Positions 10,834 to 21,405 are shown, counted from the first letter of the stretch. The stretch: 30,018 bases of DNA from Gamarada debralockiae (GCA_002803225.1 NXFV01001740.1:1-30018), one strand, 5' to 3'. Numbers and translations are program-made. The notes: a model not told the origin generated them from the letters alone.

Positions 10834-11866
10834 TGTTCATGCGGTATTTAGATGGGAGGTATTGATGGGTGATGAGGAGCAAATTGAGCTGGTTGATGAG
10901 GTGGAATTGAATCTGAGGATTGATTGTGGTGTGGATGATGGAGGGAGAAAATGTTCGTTGTTTACGTGACGGACGCGATGTGATGGTGCGAGGCTGAGAT
11001 TTTACGGTTAAGCCCCGCTAGCCTTGAGGCAAGGCTGTAGTCCAGGACCCCGAGAGGAAGGGAAAAGTTCAAAATGCAAACATCAAAGGAGCGTAAATTT
11101 TAGCACAACACATCAATTTATAAGAAGTTGCTTCATTTGTCCAAAAGTTGTTCAATAAGAGTTATTTCTTGTCAAGTTACTGTCCACCGTACGCTGAAGT
11201 TCAACCATGCCTGCCCGCCCACCTTACAACCTGGATCTGTATGATATAATGTTCAATAAGTTCTTTCTCCGCGAATTTCAAGTTCCAATGGTCATGTTGC
11301 CCTTTTTTCAAGCTTGAGTCATTTACCCAGTTGAACTAACCCCTAACACAGGTGCCGGTAAAAAGCCAACTCTGAACTAATGGGTCGTAGGGAAGAGTGG
11401 AAAAGTGAGGACTTTATGAAGGTCCTTCAAATCAGCTTGAGTCTTCATGAGGGACTTTGTGGTGAGGCGGTCAATGGGATGTGTTATTTAAGCCGGCATC
11501 GGGTCAGGGGTGCGTAGTAGAATAATTTCTTAATTCTGAGCAACTTAATCATTGGAGCTCCATTTTTTGGCCCGTTTTTCTCTTTCTGTCGTTTCAGTCT
11601 TTCAGTTAATTTTGGCAGTCAATTTTAAAAGACAATATTTAACTGCTGTTGAGCAGAAGTCGTGATTTAGGTTTGCTTTTCAAGCTGGGCGGTTCCCTCC
11701 ACTCTGTCCCCCTACGTTGGATAGCGTTAAATACGAAACTGTGCTGTCAGGTGTACGAGAAAGCGAAACTCTAAAGTCCGGGATAAACTACTAATCAAAC
11801 CGGGATATTTCTAGAAGGGGAGTGCCAGTAGAAATATATTTGACTGATTCCCTCTCGCCCTTACCA
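10834..11866. other. Intergenic, 5' of nnf1
   Basis: GT-rich for about 130 bp upstream of nnf1, then AT-rich. A perfect short inverted repeat, AGCCTTG/CAAGGCT, lies at 11020-11036. No coding sequence was recognised. Confidence 0.45.
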
Positions 11867-12680
11867 TTAACGACAGCCCCTAATGCTTCGTCGTTGATCC
11901 AGAGTCAGAGATTGCTGAGGAAACGATTCAGGCGGACGGATGGGTATGGGACAAGGCGTTTCTTTTCGTTCACGAGCCGCTTTAAAATCCCTCACTGGGT
12001 GGGTAACAAATGTGACCGTAACTGGCACCAAAATAAACCCTTTGTCGCCAGGATGGTAATCCGTTGGGTGAGTTGAAGAAATGTTAAATGTCTGAGGAGA
12101 GAATCCACTGAGGGAATATGGAAGAAACCAAGCCTTGGGACAAGAAGCATGGTGGCAGCATCTGAGCATATCCTTGCAGATAACTCGGTGAGCACAAGGT
12201 CTTGAGTGTGATAACAGTATCAATATCTCTGTAGAAGATAACATATGCCATCGAGCTGCTGGGCCCTCTACTAAAGTTATTTTCGTGTTGTTGAGATCCA
12301 AGTCGTTGTCGAAATGGCGCTTGTCGTCGGCATTTCCCTTGCAAAGGCTGAGGTACTTGGAGGGACCAGACGATGGCTGTACTATGAAAATCAGACGCTT
12401 GGATCAATTGGTCAACATGTCTTTCAGCGTCCTCCTCAGCAGTGTTCAACAAGTGATTGCTTCTAGCAACAATTGCAAACACTTTGGCTGTATGCTCGGG
12501 GCATGTTGTTTCAGCAAACTAGCTTATTTCGAGTGCCTGTGTACTAACATTCGGCCTCGCAACCTGACAGATTACAGTATTCTATATCGTATTCAATAAG
12601 CGAATCAAGACAAGCTCTGCATGCTTCAAACTCCAATTTTCCGTGCACTGCCCGGAGCTTAGCCTTTTTTGTAAGGGCAC
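11867..12680 (-). pseudogene. Decayed coding-like region, unrecognised
   Basis: On the minus strand, protein-like stretches follow each other in different frames. At about 12680-12544 there is a KAKLRAVHGKLEFEAC segment followed by a Cys-rich CRACLDSLIEYD..CNLSGCEAEC and a stop. From about 12490 to 12310 a VFAIVARSNHLLNTAEEDAE segment continues to PFRQRL. From 12301 to 11867 a 144-codon frame follows. The Cys spacing hints at a zinc-binding N-terminus, but I cannot name a family. Introns could explain some frame changes, but I found no convincing donor-acceptor pairs. A decayed gene is the more likely reading. Confidence 0.33.
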
Positions 12681-13732
12681 AGATTGGGAAATCATCAGTG
12701 TGAATCTCCCGTTAGGTGCTTTCGGTGTTGATATTGATGCTTTGGTGCTCTGTTACTCACTAGTCCAATGTGCTGGGATCGATTTAGCTCAGCATCAAGT
12801 CACAAGGGATAACCCCTCTCGCTTTCCAAACCAGCAACTTGGCTCCGCGTGAAGCATTTATTTGTCTGTCAATTCCCATGAGTTGGAAAGGGGTTCATTT
12901 TCCTTGCCATGCTGAAGTACTCCCTTCAGAAAATAGATAGTTAGGCACAATCCTTCCGCCAAATAATTGAACTGAAGTCGTGCTTAGAGTAGAATTAGGA
13001 CAATGCTTACCCTGTCCAATCTTCTTGATTTCAGCACTCAGCAGTGCGAATGTGGCTAGAGGATCCTTCGCGAAGGGAGGATGAATCGCGACTTAAAGGA
13101 TCAAGGGATGAAGGCTTCAGATGAATGACCACTAAAGGTACAACAACAGCGATAGAATTAATGACAATGAAAAGTAATCACTTGAAAGTGGAGAAATCAG
13201 AGGTGTTAACTGTTAACTTGGCAAGTGGGAAAGAAGAATTGTTCCCTTCGCAACAGATTTTCTGGTGGGATGGTGGTACTCATGGCCTAAGTCGCTGCCA
13301 TTGCGAAAAGGAGCTTTACGTTTGTCGTAGTGACCTTAACCAAAGCTACCTTATGAATTGAAATATAGCTACAGTGAAGTGTAAGCATCAAACAGTGCTG
13401 CTCTAGTTATCTCAGTAAAGAACTTTGGAGATGTTATGGACGAAATTCCTGGATCAGACTAAATCTTTGGAGAACGAATGGCTTAGAGGTTCGGAAAACT
13501 GTATCTCTTTGGTCTGGCAAGCTTGGGATGATTTGAAATCCATCTCCAGTATCCCAACTGATCAGGAATTTAGGAAACTCGATTACGTCCCAGATGTCCG
13601 AAAGATATCCATTTGAATTACCAATGAAAGTATCTGTTCACGGGAGTCAGCATTTCCCTGCATTTTGCGTTGGTAACATAAAAGGTACATGATCTAAATT
13701 GATACGTCTAATTGAGGAGATTCTTACTCAAA
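12681..13732. other. Intergenic, only unsupported open frames
   Basis: Open frames of about 60-80 codons occur on both strands (for example 13125-13361 and 13425-13616). Sense and antisense look equally plausible in the second, so neither can be called. I see no conserved motif. Confidence 0.35.
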
Positions 13733-14121
13733 TCAATACTCGTCGCCAGCACGAAGTTTTTTTTGGGTGGTCTTGGAAGCAGTTGCACGTGTAGATTGTG
13801 CTACTGAGTGAGCATCCATAGCAGCTGGAGTAGAAACTACTCCCTGAGAAAATATCATATCAGCATTCAGGGACCAATATCGAAGCTTGGACATTCAAGA
13901 CGTGTAGGCGTACTTGTCTCTGGCAATAAGGCTGGCATTGTCATTTGCAATGCAAAGGCCAAGGTCCTCTTGCGTAAGACGAGGTGTTCCACAGTCTGTT
14001 GTGCAAAGAGTATGAGGATGATGAGGGCTGGTTTCAAGATGCCGGTGCTACAGCTGCTTGCATAGACCTCGGCTTGGACAAGGGCTGATATACCAAGGAC
14101 ACGTGAGGAGAGCCGCATCAT
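13733..14121 (-). pseudogene. Possible small secreted Cys-rich protein, frameshifted
   Basis: The minus-strand ATG at 14119-14121 (or the next one at 14116-14118) opens a signal-peptide-like start, MRLSSRVLGISALVQAEVYA, followed by SSCSTG. The Cys-bearing continuation, LCTTDCGTPRLTQEDLGLC, is in another frame about 45 nt on, too close for a normal intron. That frame stops after KYAYTS, then reopens to a STPAAMDAHSVAQ stretch and a stop at 13733-13735. This arrangement suggests a decayed secreted protein, perhaps related to the N-terminal parts of LysM-type or other Cys-rich fungal proteins. The family link is weak. Confidence 0.35.
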
Positions 14122-15439
14122 GACTTTCTCTGGTCTATGTTTGAATATTGAGTAAGAGAAAAGCCACGTTCAATAAGGAGAAGATGCATTTTTCTCAACT
14201 CTCGGTTAGATCTGTGGAGATTTATACCCACTATTGCAGTATGGAAATCAGACGCTTTGTTCTTGAGATAAGAGGAGGGGTATAATTGTGCAACAGATTG
14301 CAACATATCGATATGTACTGCATGTGCTTCTTGACATGGACGAAGTGGTGGTCAGCTGAAGAGCGATCACGAGACTTGGTATTGATTCGGGAACTTTCTC
14401 CCGATCTATCCGAAAGGGGTGCAATTATGCGAGGATACGACCTTGACCGTTTCTAGAGCTCCAACGAGTTCCACCAGGAAGTCAACGAGGACGGCAATGG
14501 TAATCGACGACGATGAAGAAAATGTACTCTTGAATGATCAACACGGCCATGGCCCAAACCCCGGAACGCGATTGACAAGATCACGAAGGCCTAGTCGTCC
14601 GATGAAAGAAAGCCTTGCGGAGGACAGTACCAGCGTAACTACTTTGGTTGATCTGTCTGCTTCTTCAATAACTGGGGTATAACTTGAGACGCCCCCCAGC
14701 CAATTGTTTTCAACTACAAGGTCTTGGGTAAGGCTTGTGAATCGTGAGGCATTACCGGGCCTTCAGATGAAGCAATCAACCGGAAAATATTCACTATTCA
14801 CCGCATCTGCGAGCAACCTCAGGAAGGGCCTTCATTGAGATCTTGAGCTGCATTCAATATGAATTATTAGAAGGCGATGAGAAATAGAAGACATTATTTG
14901 GAAATAAAATTTGAATTTTCTGGAAGGTTTTGAGGGGTCGGGCGTCGACTCGTCACCATCCCTGAAGATCCCCCACCTGACTTGGTTGCCTGGCGACCCG
15001 AGTGGATAAACACAAACCACTAAACCCTGCACCTCACAAGCACAACCCATCACCCCGCGAACCACGACAGCAGCGAAGGATCCATGTGAGAGATCCAGAG
15101 CTTATTCCAGCCAGCTCTGCTCACATCAAGTACCAGCAGAAAAATTATCAAAAGCCCCATCAAATTCCCATCTATCCATTTATCGCATCCATCTCCCCTA
15201 CTTTTGCGATCCCCCCGCGAACAATCTCTTATCGCACTGTTTACTTCCACAATAAAGAACTCTCTCGACCTCACCGACACTCCCGTGCGCAATACGAGCA
15301 CGAGAAATCCGCAACTCTTACATTCCTGTCGATTTTGCGAGACGCCATCTCCATTCTTATTGGAAATTTGAAACTATCGGTACGATCACGAAGCAAGAAC
15401 CAGCATTGAGCTGCCATAGGGCGGCACATCGCCGTCGCC
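14122..15439. other. Intergenic and 5' region of the b561 gene
   Basis: An 87-codon frame at 14419-14682 has no motif. From about 15000 the sequence is rich in CA, CT and CCA on the plus strand, as is common in long 5' leaders of fungal housekeeping genes. An uninterrupted 135-codon frame at 15002-15409 shows only this low-complexity composition and is not called as a gene. Confidence 0.45.
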
Positions 15440-18086
15440 ATGGCGCCAGCACCAGATAATCTGTCTCCGGCCGGATCGAGCACCTATTCCTCGAATACGC
15501 TGTATGTGGGAGATGGCACTTGGGATGCTACGAAGAATGACTTCTTATTACCGAATCTGGTGGGATTGAATTTTGATACTATGCGATACAATGGTCAGTC
15601 TCGGTCTCCTCCTACTGTTTCTTACTCCTCTTTCTTCCGCTCCTGTATTTTGCAGCTGCGGCTGCGTCGTCTCTGCACAATCCAGGGCAAAGCTAATATT
15701 GGACTCGGGTTCGCCCACAGGCATGGGAAACCGCTTCTCCACAATGCCCGGATATAAATCCCTGATAAAAGGCCACGGCATAATCGCTGCAATAACCTTC
15801 CTCTTCATCGTACCCACCGCAATAATGACCGCGCGCTTCTACAGTGGAACTCCAGGCTCGGCCGTCCGCTTCCACATATACCTGCAGATCATAACACTCC
15901 TTCTCTCAACCGTAGTATTTATACTAGGTTTCCAAGCTGTTGGGCCGGCAAGAAGTTTGACGAATCCACATCACGGAATTGGAGTGGCGATATATGTGTT
16001 GATTTGGGTACAGTTCCTTGGAGGGTGGTGGGTTCATAGAAGAGATAAGTGGAGGACGAGGTATAGGGCGCCGGTGAAGTTGTACCTGCATCAGTGGTTG
16101 GGACGAGCGATTGCTCTGTTGGGTATTGCGCAGGTGCCGCTTGGATTGACGTTATATGGGAGTCCGAAGTTTACATTCATTTTGTATGCTTTATGGATGT
16201 CCTTCCTTTTGGTCCTGTACTTTGTACTCAGCTACAGGGCCGCAGCTCCAATTGGTGGGGTCATAAGGACAGAGAGTGTACATGGTGGAACGGTGATTGA
16301 GGAGAAGAGAAGAGGCAGATTCGGAGGCTGGCTTGGTCCATTAGCTGCAGGAGCTGCAGGAGTAGGAGCCGCGACATTATTGAGCAGGAGGAACAAATCT
16401 CGAAGCAGAAGTCGAGTACGCACGGAGGAAGTTATACCTTCAAGGCGAGGCTCACGTCGGGGTTCGCGTCACGACTCAGGATCTTTTATTGAAGAGAAAT
16501 ACGAAGAGAGACCCCACGAAGGCGATGGACTCATGGATAAGTTACTCAAAGGAGCAGCTTTGGTTGGTGCAGCCGGATTGGCAAAGAGCTGGTACGATCG
16601 ACGACAACGACGAAAGGAAGGGGATGACTATACCTCAGTGGCTCACGATACACCATCTCGTCGACACCGCCGACACCCGGATTCAATCAGCGAAGACAGC
16701 CTTTCAGTCCACCGCATGGAACAAGGTCGTCTTCCCTCTGGTTCACGCCGCTCAAACATCCTCCCAGGGCCCGGCGATCCCGCTGCCGCTGCCGCAGCTC
16801 TTTCAGCAGCCGAAGCTCGCCCCGTAACTCCTCGCCCAGCACACGGCCGAACACACTCCTTCGACTCAGCATCCTATTCCTACGACAGCACTTTATCCCC
16901 CTCTCGCCGTCCCCGCACACCACCTAACAACCGCCTCAGAAACGGACTCGCAGCCGGCCTTGGCCTCGCCTGGGTAGCGAAGAGACTCAAAGACAGACGT
17001 GATAGGAAAGAACAAGAGAGACTAGACGAAGAAGAGCGTATCCAGCGCACAGAAGGGCGGAAATATACCGGTGACGGTTTCCCCTCGCCTTCACGAAGAC
17101 ATGGACGCAGAGGATCAAGAACGGAGTCTTCGGATCTAAGTTCTGTGATCGATGACCCACATCAGATCCGCCCAGGTGGAATCCCACCTATCCCCGCGGC
17201 ACTTGGTGGAGCAGCATTAGGTGCAGCTGCAGGCGCAACGATGGCCCAGAGTAAAAGTCGACATGATATCACGGAACCAGTATCCATGCCGCCCGCACCA
17301 CCCGATCCTCAGGGCATCTTACACCAAGAATCTGGCTCAGAACAGTACTTCTCATCAGGCGGCGCTCCACATCGTCGACATTCCTCCAGACGGCGTCGTG
17401 AGGGCGAAGCCGCGGCCGCAGCAGCCGTCGCTGGAGCTGCTGGACTTGCAGCCGAAGAAGAAATGCGCAGACAGAGATCGCGATCGAGACATAGTCAAGG
17501 AGATGCGGTGGTTAGTCCGCCTGTTAGTGTCAAGGTTAAGATGCATGGGGATCGTGATCGGAACGTCACTTTACGGCGGTTGACGGAAGAGGAAGCTGCT
17601 GCGGAACGGGAAGCAAGGAGAGGTCATCGAAGGAGAAGAGCGGATTCTATGTCGAGTTTAAGCGGAACCGATACTGCAACCTCCCGTCGTCGATACCGTC
17701 GAGACGATCGCGAAAGACGAGAAGCTGATGAGATTGCAGCGGAAAAGAGAGCAGAGGCGGGTGCGCCACCTGCTATGGCTCCTCTTGATCCGCCCAACCC
17801 GGCGTTTGCGGGTGGTAGGAGACCGAAGGATTCAGCGTATTATAGTGGAAGACCAGGGTCGGCGGGTGGTGCTGGACCGAGTGGGAGCGGATATGTGGCA
17901 GGAAGTGGTGTTGGGGGAGGAAGTGTAGGGAGTCCCGAGAGTCATGGGACGTGGAGTGGGATGAGTCCAGGGAGTGGGAGGGGAAGTGGTGAGGATGCGG
18001 CTGAGCGGAGGAGGAGGAGAAGGATGGAGAGGAATCAGAGGGGGGCGGGGACTGCGGGGACTGCGGGGACGGTAGACTACACTTGA
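15440..18086 (+). CDS. Cytochrome b561-type membrane protein with long disordered tail, 839 aa
   Basis: Exons are 15440-15593 and 15721-18086. The intron at 15594-15720 (GTCAGT donor, CCCACAG acceptor) joins MRYN to GMGNRF in frame. The start ATG sits in a CGCCATGG context. Residues about 64-225 form five hydrophobic helices of the b561/DOMON-associated type, with candidate haem ligands H70 (KGHG), H103 (RFH), H135/H136 (NPHHGIG) and H175 (LHQWLGRA). Such domains move electrons across membranes, often in iron or redox metabolism (family knowledge). After residue 230 the protein turns into roughly 600 residues of Arg/Ser/Glu-rich and Ala/Gly-rich sequence. It contains several glycine-zipper-like patches (GPLAAGAAGVGAATLL, PAALGGAALGAAAGAT) and RS-like repeats, and it ends in RRRRRRMERNQRG and GTAG repeats. 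No DOMON domain is present. The role of the tail is unknown. Confidence 0.88.
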
Positions 18087-19775
18087 TTGGATCTCTTGCC
18101 ATGACTTTTGTCTATGGATCTGGATCTAGATGTTTGTGGTTGGATTTTGGGAGCGCTATTACTTGTCAGGAGTTTGGATTTCATGTCTCATTTTGTTTCG
18201 ATGGCATTGTAAAAGTAGGACATGGCTATCACTTGGCTGGGGTGGCCTTGATGATTATATTGAGATGATGAATGAGAGAGATAATTCAATGCCTATGATG
18301 AACATCAGCCCGCTTTCTTCAGTCATTCACTTACTGGCACGGTATGGAATTTACCGGCCCAGTAGTAACAAAGAACTCCGTCCGGACCTATAAAACACTC
18401 GGAAGAGCATCTTTCGCTCATCATCCATGTTCTTCCTTGCGAGTCGTACATTTCAGGTTGGAGCAACTCATCAGTCGGGGACACTCTTTGCTATTGCTGT
18501 AATGGCGATCTCTCCGAGTCACTCTGGGCAGATATTGTTACGCTCCTAGACGTAATGACACATTGTGGTTCAAGTGGACATGGAGTTGTCGTTTGTTTTG
18601 TCGCTGTGGTTTTATTTATCGTTGTCGTTTTACCCCTCTTTGTTGTAGATTCCACTCTAACTTCTAAGGTTCTGGCCTGAGTATATCAAATTGAAGTAAT
18701 CCCTCTTCGTTGAGTACGCCAGTACGCCAGTACGCCAGTACGCCAGTACGCCAGTACGCCAGTACGCCAGTACGCCAGTACGTCTTCGCTTGACTTTCAA
18801 TCTCGATCCGTCTTCCGACTACGACGCCAGCCTCTTTCTTGATCAAGTATTGATGATTGGTGCCACCATGATATGGAGGAGACGAAGAGAAACTGTGGTT
18901 CTGCTTTTATGTTCGATTTTGCTATGGAAGGACGAGGAAGAAGGAATGAAGGGTCTGTTTCACAGGGCCTTCAGGGGAGTTTAAGATAAGTAAGCTAGCT
19001 TTCCGGGAATACTCCCACACCGTATCTAAGAAAGTGAGCAAAGGGACTGGGGAAGCACCGCGTTTTCTTTTTTATTCGGAGTTAAAAGAATTCGACCAAG
19101 TAAACCTGTCAATATCTACGAAGTTGATTAACTCTTGTCCACAGTTCTCTGTAGTTATCCCAAATAAATATCACCGGAAGTGCGCACCGTGGTCCTCGAT
19201 ATAAATCACCCTATATTACTATCCAGTGATTGGCAAGACAATCGAGAGCACTCCGATCGATGACTAAACTTTTAAAGACTGCCATGGGGCTAATTCGCAG
19301 ACTGGCGGAAGGATTGAGTCTCAGCTTTATTGGGGACGTTTTCTTTAACACGTACTACTCAGTCTTCGATGCTTCCGAGCGACCCTTCTGTTTTGCTCGT
19401 ATCGCATAACAGGTCAAGAGCTCAGATGGAGACGAGGATTTGGTGGGTTGGAAAATGAACGAGGCGATGAGGAACCTGCACCTTTCATAGATAAGGGACG
19501 ATGAGAAATAGAGCGATAGCAATATAAGGAACGACAATGAGATGTATGCGCTTGCAAACCTGAGCATAAAGGGAGCATGGCTGCTTGGATATATTTTCCC
19601 ACTCGGGATTCCCAAAACAAAAAACTCTTGCAGTCAGTTTCCCAGTCCTATGAAGATCTTCAAAATCCTCATTACAGCGATAAATTCCAACTTTACGATT
19701 AACTTATGGGACAAGTAGCAACCGGTGAAGAGTATGGGGATATATGAGAAAATATTAGTGAAGAATAGATTGTTC
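18087..19775. other. Intergenic between b561 gene and duplicated unit
   Basis: Contains the 8-bp satellite described separately. Minus-strand open frames at 19355-19620 and 19634-19834 are short and hydrophobic in places, but have no motif and no intron evidence. They lie downstream of the first microprotein gene and may be its 3' flank. Confidence 0.4.
18713..18782. repeat. Perfect 8-bp tandem repeat, about 8.75 copies
   Basis: The unit AGTACGCC repeats without a mismatch over 70 bp. Each unit contains the self-complementary tetramer GTAC. The unit length is not a multiple of three, so a reading frame through it cycles with a 24-nt period. No coding gene is assigned here. It is a minisatellite expected to vary in length between strains. 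Confidence 0.97.
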
Positions 19776-19916
19776 AACTCAAAACTCAGGCCTTCGCTAA
19801 ATAACATAAGATATCTCATTCCTTCCAGGTCCATAATCCTTCCTCCTCTTCATCCTTAACTCCCTAATGCGTATCAAAACCAACCATCCCTAAACCCCAG
19901 TCGTTCCACTCACCGC

Positions 19917-20192
19917 CTAGATTATACAGAAGTTGCATGGTAAGGGACACGGTATAATGAAGCAAAACCGACCGGGGCACGCCTCGTCTCCTCCTCTCAA
20001 ATGCGGCTCTTGGTCTTGTGTAGATTGCGCGGTGGTGCTTCGAGAGGCATTGTTAAGGTCTATTCTAGTTAGCCTAGATTAATCACTCAAGGTTGAAAGA
20101 AGGGCTGTACCCATGGACTGTTTTGCAACGGGCTGTGCGAGCTCGATGTTGGCTGGAGCAGCCGTTGCCTGGGAGGTGGATGAAGGTGCCAT
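19917..20192 (-). CDS. Cys-rich microprotein A, 74 aa, LRGG and CPC motifs
   Basis: Exon 1 is 20192-20111 and exon 2 is 20059-19917. The 51-nt intron at 20060-20110 has a GTACAG donor, a GGCTAAC branch-like site and an AATAG acceptor. The splice gives QSM-DLNN with a codon split after its first base. The protein starts MAPSSTSQATAAP and has a hydrophilic middle rich in Gln, Thr and Ser. It then reads HLRGGDEACPGRF and ends CFIIPCPLPCNFCII, with five Cys in the last 20 residues. There is no signal peptide and no clear transmembrane segment, though the tail is hydrophobic and could be a lipid-modified or metal-binding patch. From memory, short ascomycete proteins with an LRGG motif and Cys-rich tails exist, but I know of no function. 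The parallel gene in copy 2 keeps frame and splice sites, which supports a real gene. Confidence 0.72.
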
Positions 20193-20366
20193 TGCGTGCC
20201 GTATTGGATTTATGGGTTCTTTTGAGGTGAGAGGTGGGTTTTGAGGTAGCTTTGAAGTGACTATGGTGGTTTGAATAGCAAGGTGTTTGAAGGTGAGATG
20301 TTAGTGTTGGATCAGACAATACTTCTAGCATATTTTTATGACGCCGTGGCGCAGGCCGCGAAGCTA

Positions 20367-20417
20367 ATAGTCGGGCGCTAAACCACTCGCGAAAGTACTG
20401 GTTTAGCGCCCAACTAT
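20367..20417. mobile_element. 51-bp palindromic foldback MITE
   Basis: Left arm ATAGTCGGGCGCTAAACCA and right arm TGGTTTAGCGCCCAACTAT are complementary with one mismatch, around a 13-nt loop. TA flanks both ends (20365-20366 and 20418-20419). The first 14 bases of the arm equal the left end of the 2.6-kb Fot1/pogo relic at 21406, so it is probably a non-autonomous derivative of that family. Confidence 0.82.
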
Positions 20418-20642
20418 TAATAATCAGTGGGTGCGCCCGCCCCTAAAACCCTGTGGGTTTTAGTCGGCAAGCAAGTTGTCGGGTAAAAGCAAGATGTCGG
20501 GTTTCATTTTGGTGTATTTCCTCGCCAAAAAATAAAGTCCTAAAATTTTCTGATTTCCTTACAAAAAACACTATAATTTAGAACTATTTTGAATTATAAT
20601 ACATTCTATAGCATATATAAATTTAAAGTAAATTTTTTTTTT

Positions 20643-20677
20643 AAAAAAGAAAAGAAAAGAAAAGAAAAGAAAAGAAA
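20643..20677. repeat. (AAAAG)n microsatellite
   Basis: About seven units of a five-base A/G repeat follow a run of T. The equivalent place in copy 2 (about 24126-24155) has become a (TAAAA)n-like tract, so the two copies have diverged in repeat type here. Confidence 0.85.
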
Positions 20678-20842
20678 TCTTTATACTTATTAATACTCTA
20701 CTAACTTAAAACTCAGGCCTTGGCTAAATGATATAGATATTTCATTCCTTCCAGGTCCAAAATCCTGCCTCCTCTTCATCCCTAACTACCTAATGTGTAT
20801 TAAAACCAACTATCCCTAAACCTTAGTTGTCCCACTTGCCGC

Positions 20843-21103
20843 CTAGAAGTTGCATGGTAAGGGACATGGTATAACGCAGCAAAGTCGACCGGGGCACGCC
20901 TCGTCTCCTCCTCTCAAATGCGGCTCTTGGTCTTGTGTAGATTGCGCGGTAGTGTTTTGAGAGACATTGTTGAGATCTATTCTAGTTAGCCTAGATTAAT
21001 CACTTAAAAGAAGGGCTGTACCCATAGACTGTTTCGTAACGGGCTGTGCAAGCTCGATGTTGGCTGGAGCAGCCGTTCTCTGGGAGGTAGATGATGGTGC
21101 CAT
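20843..21103 (-). CDS. Cys-rich microprotein B, 71 aa, paralogue of A
   Basis: Exon 1 is 21103-21022 and exon 2 is 20976-20843. The 45-nt intron at 20977-21021 keeps the GTACAG donor, GGCTAAC and AATAG acceptor of copy A. The protein starts MAPSSTSQRTAAP, keeps the QEPHLRGGDEACPGR block, and ends LCCVIPCPLPCNF. A 9-bp deletion relative to copy A shortens the tail by the three residues CII, but the stop codon lies immediately in frame. One Cys of the tail is lost and another gained, so five Cys remain. Amino-acid changes are few and the frame is open despite many substitutions in flanking DNA. Expression is not shown by the sequence. Confidence 0.68.
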
Positions 21104-21258
21104 TGCGTGCCGTATTGGGTTTATAGGCTCTTTGAGGTGAGAGGTGGGTTTTGAGGTAGCTTTAAAGTGACTATAGTTGTTTGAATAGCAGATGTTTGAG
21201 GTGAGGTGAGGTGATGTTAGTGCTGGATCATAGCATATATATGACAGGTGCGAAGCTA

Positions 21259-21328
21259 ATAGTCGGGCGCTAAACCACTCCTTTAAGGCCTTCTTTAAGC
21301 CAAAACGAGTGGTTTAGTGCCCGACTAT
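21259..21328. mobile_element. 70-bp palindromic foldback MITE
   Basis: The arms ATAGTCGGGCGCTAAACCACTC are inverted with one mismatch, and TA flanks the element (21257-21258 and 21329-21330). It occupies the same site in copy 2 as the 51-bp element in copy 1, after GCGAAGC. The insertion therefore came before the duplication, and the loops diverged afterwards. Confidence 0.82.
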
Positions 21329-21405
21329 TAATAGTCAGTGCGGGTTTTAGTCGGCGAAAGCAAGTTGTCAGGTGAAAGCAGGATGTTGGGTTTCATTCTG
21401 GTGTA

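Larger units (their letters stand above)
19776..20702 (+). repeat. Tandem duplication, copy 1
   Basis: The block starts AACTCAAAACTCAGGCCTT and ends TTATTAATACTCTACTA. It is repeated directly downstream at 20703-24187, starting AACTTAAAACTCAGGCCTT. Shared landmarks in order: the microprotein gene, a palindromic element, a GTCGGGTTTCATT segment, and a TTTCCTCGCCAAAAA to CTCTACTA segment that includes the (AAAAG)n tract. Identity looks high except for scattered substitutions and small indels. The unit is about 927 bp here. Confidence 0.92.

Noticed and set aside
15002..15409. Plus-strand open frame of 135 codons upstream of the b561 gene
   Set aside because: Low-complexity Pro/His/Ser composition typical of a CA- and CT-rich leader, and no motif.
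15573..15722. Start of the long b561 frame at 15573 without an intron
   Set aside because: That frame translates an intron with good GTCAGT and CCCACAG borders. Splicing to the 15440 exon gives the conserved-looking MRYN-GMGNRF junction.
17773..18102. Minus-strand open frame of 109 codons
   Set aside because: Antisense shadow of the Gly/Ser-rich end of the b561 protein.
18713..18782. CRISPR-like array
   Set aside because: The 8-bp units follow each other with no spacers, and the organism is a fungus.
20083..20331. Minus-strand open frame of 82 codons over the first microprotein gene
   Set aside because: Different frame from the two-exon model. It is not conserved as an open frame in the duplicated copy, whereas the spliced model is.
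20340..20420. tRNA-like fold near GCCGTGGCGCAG
   Set aside because: No T-loop consensus or acceptor pairing. The structure is explained by the foldback MITE with TA flanks.
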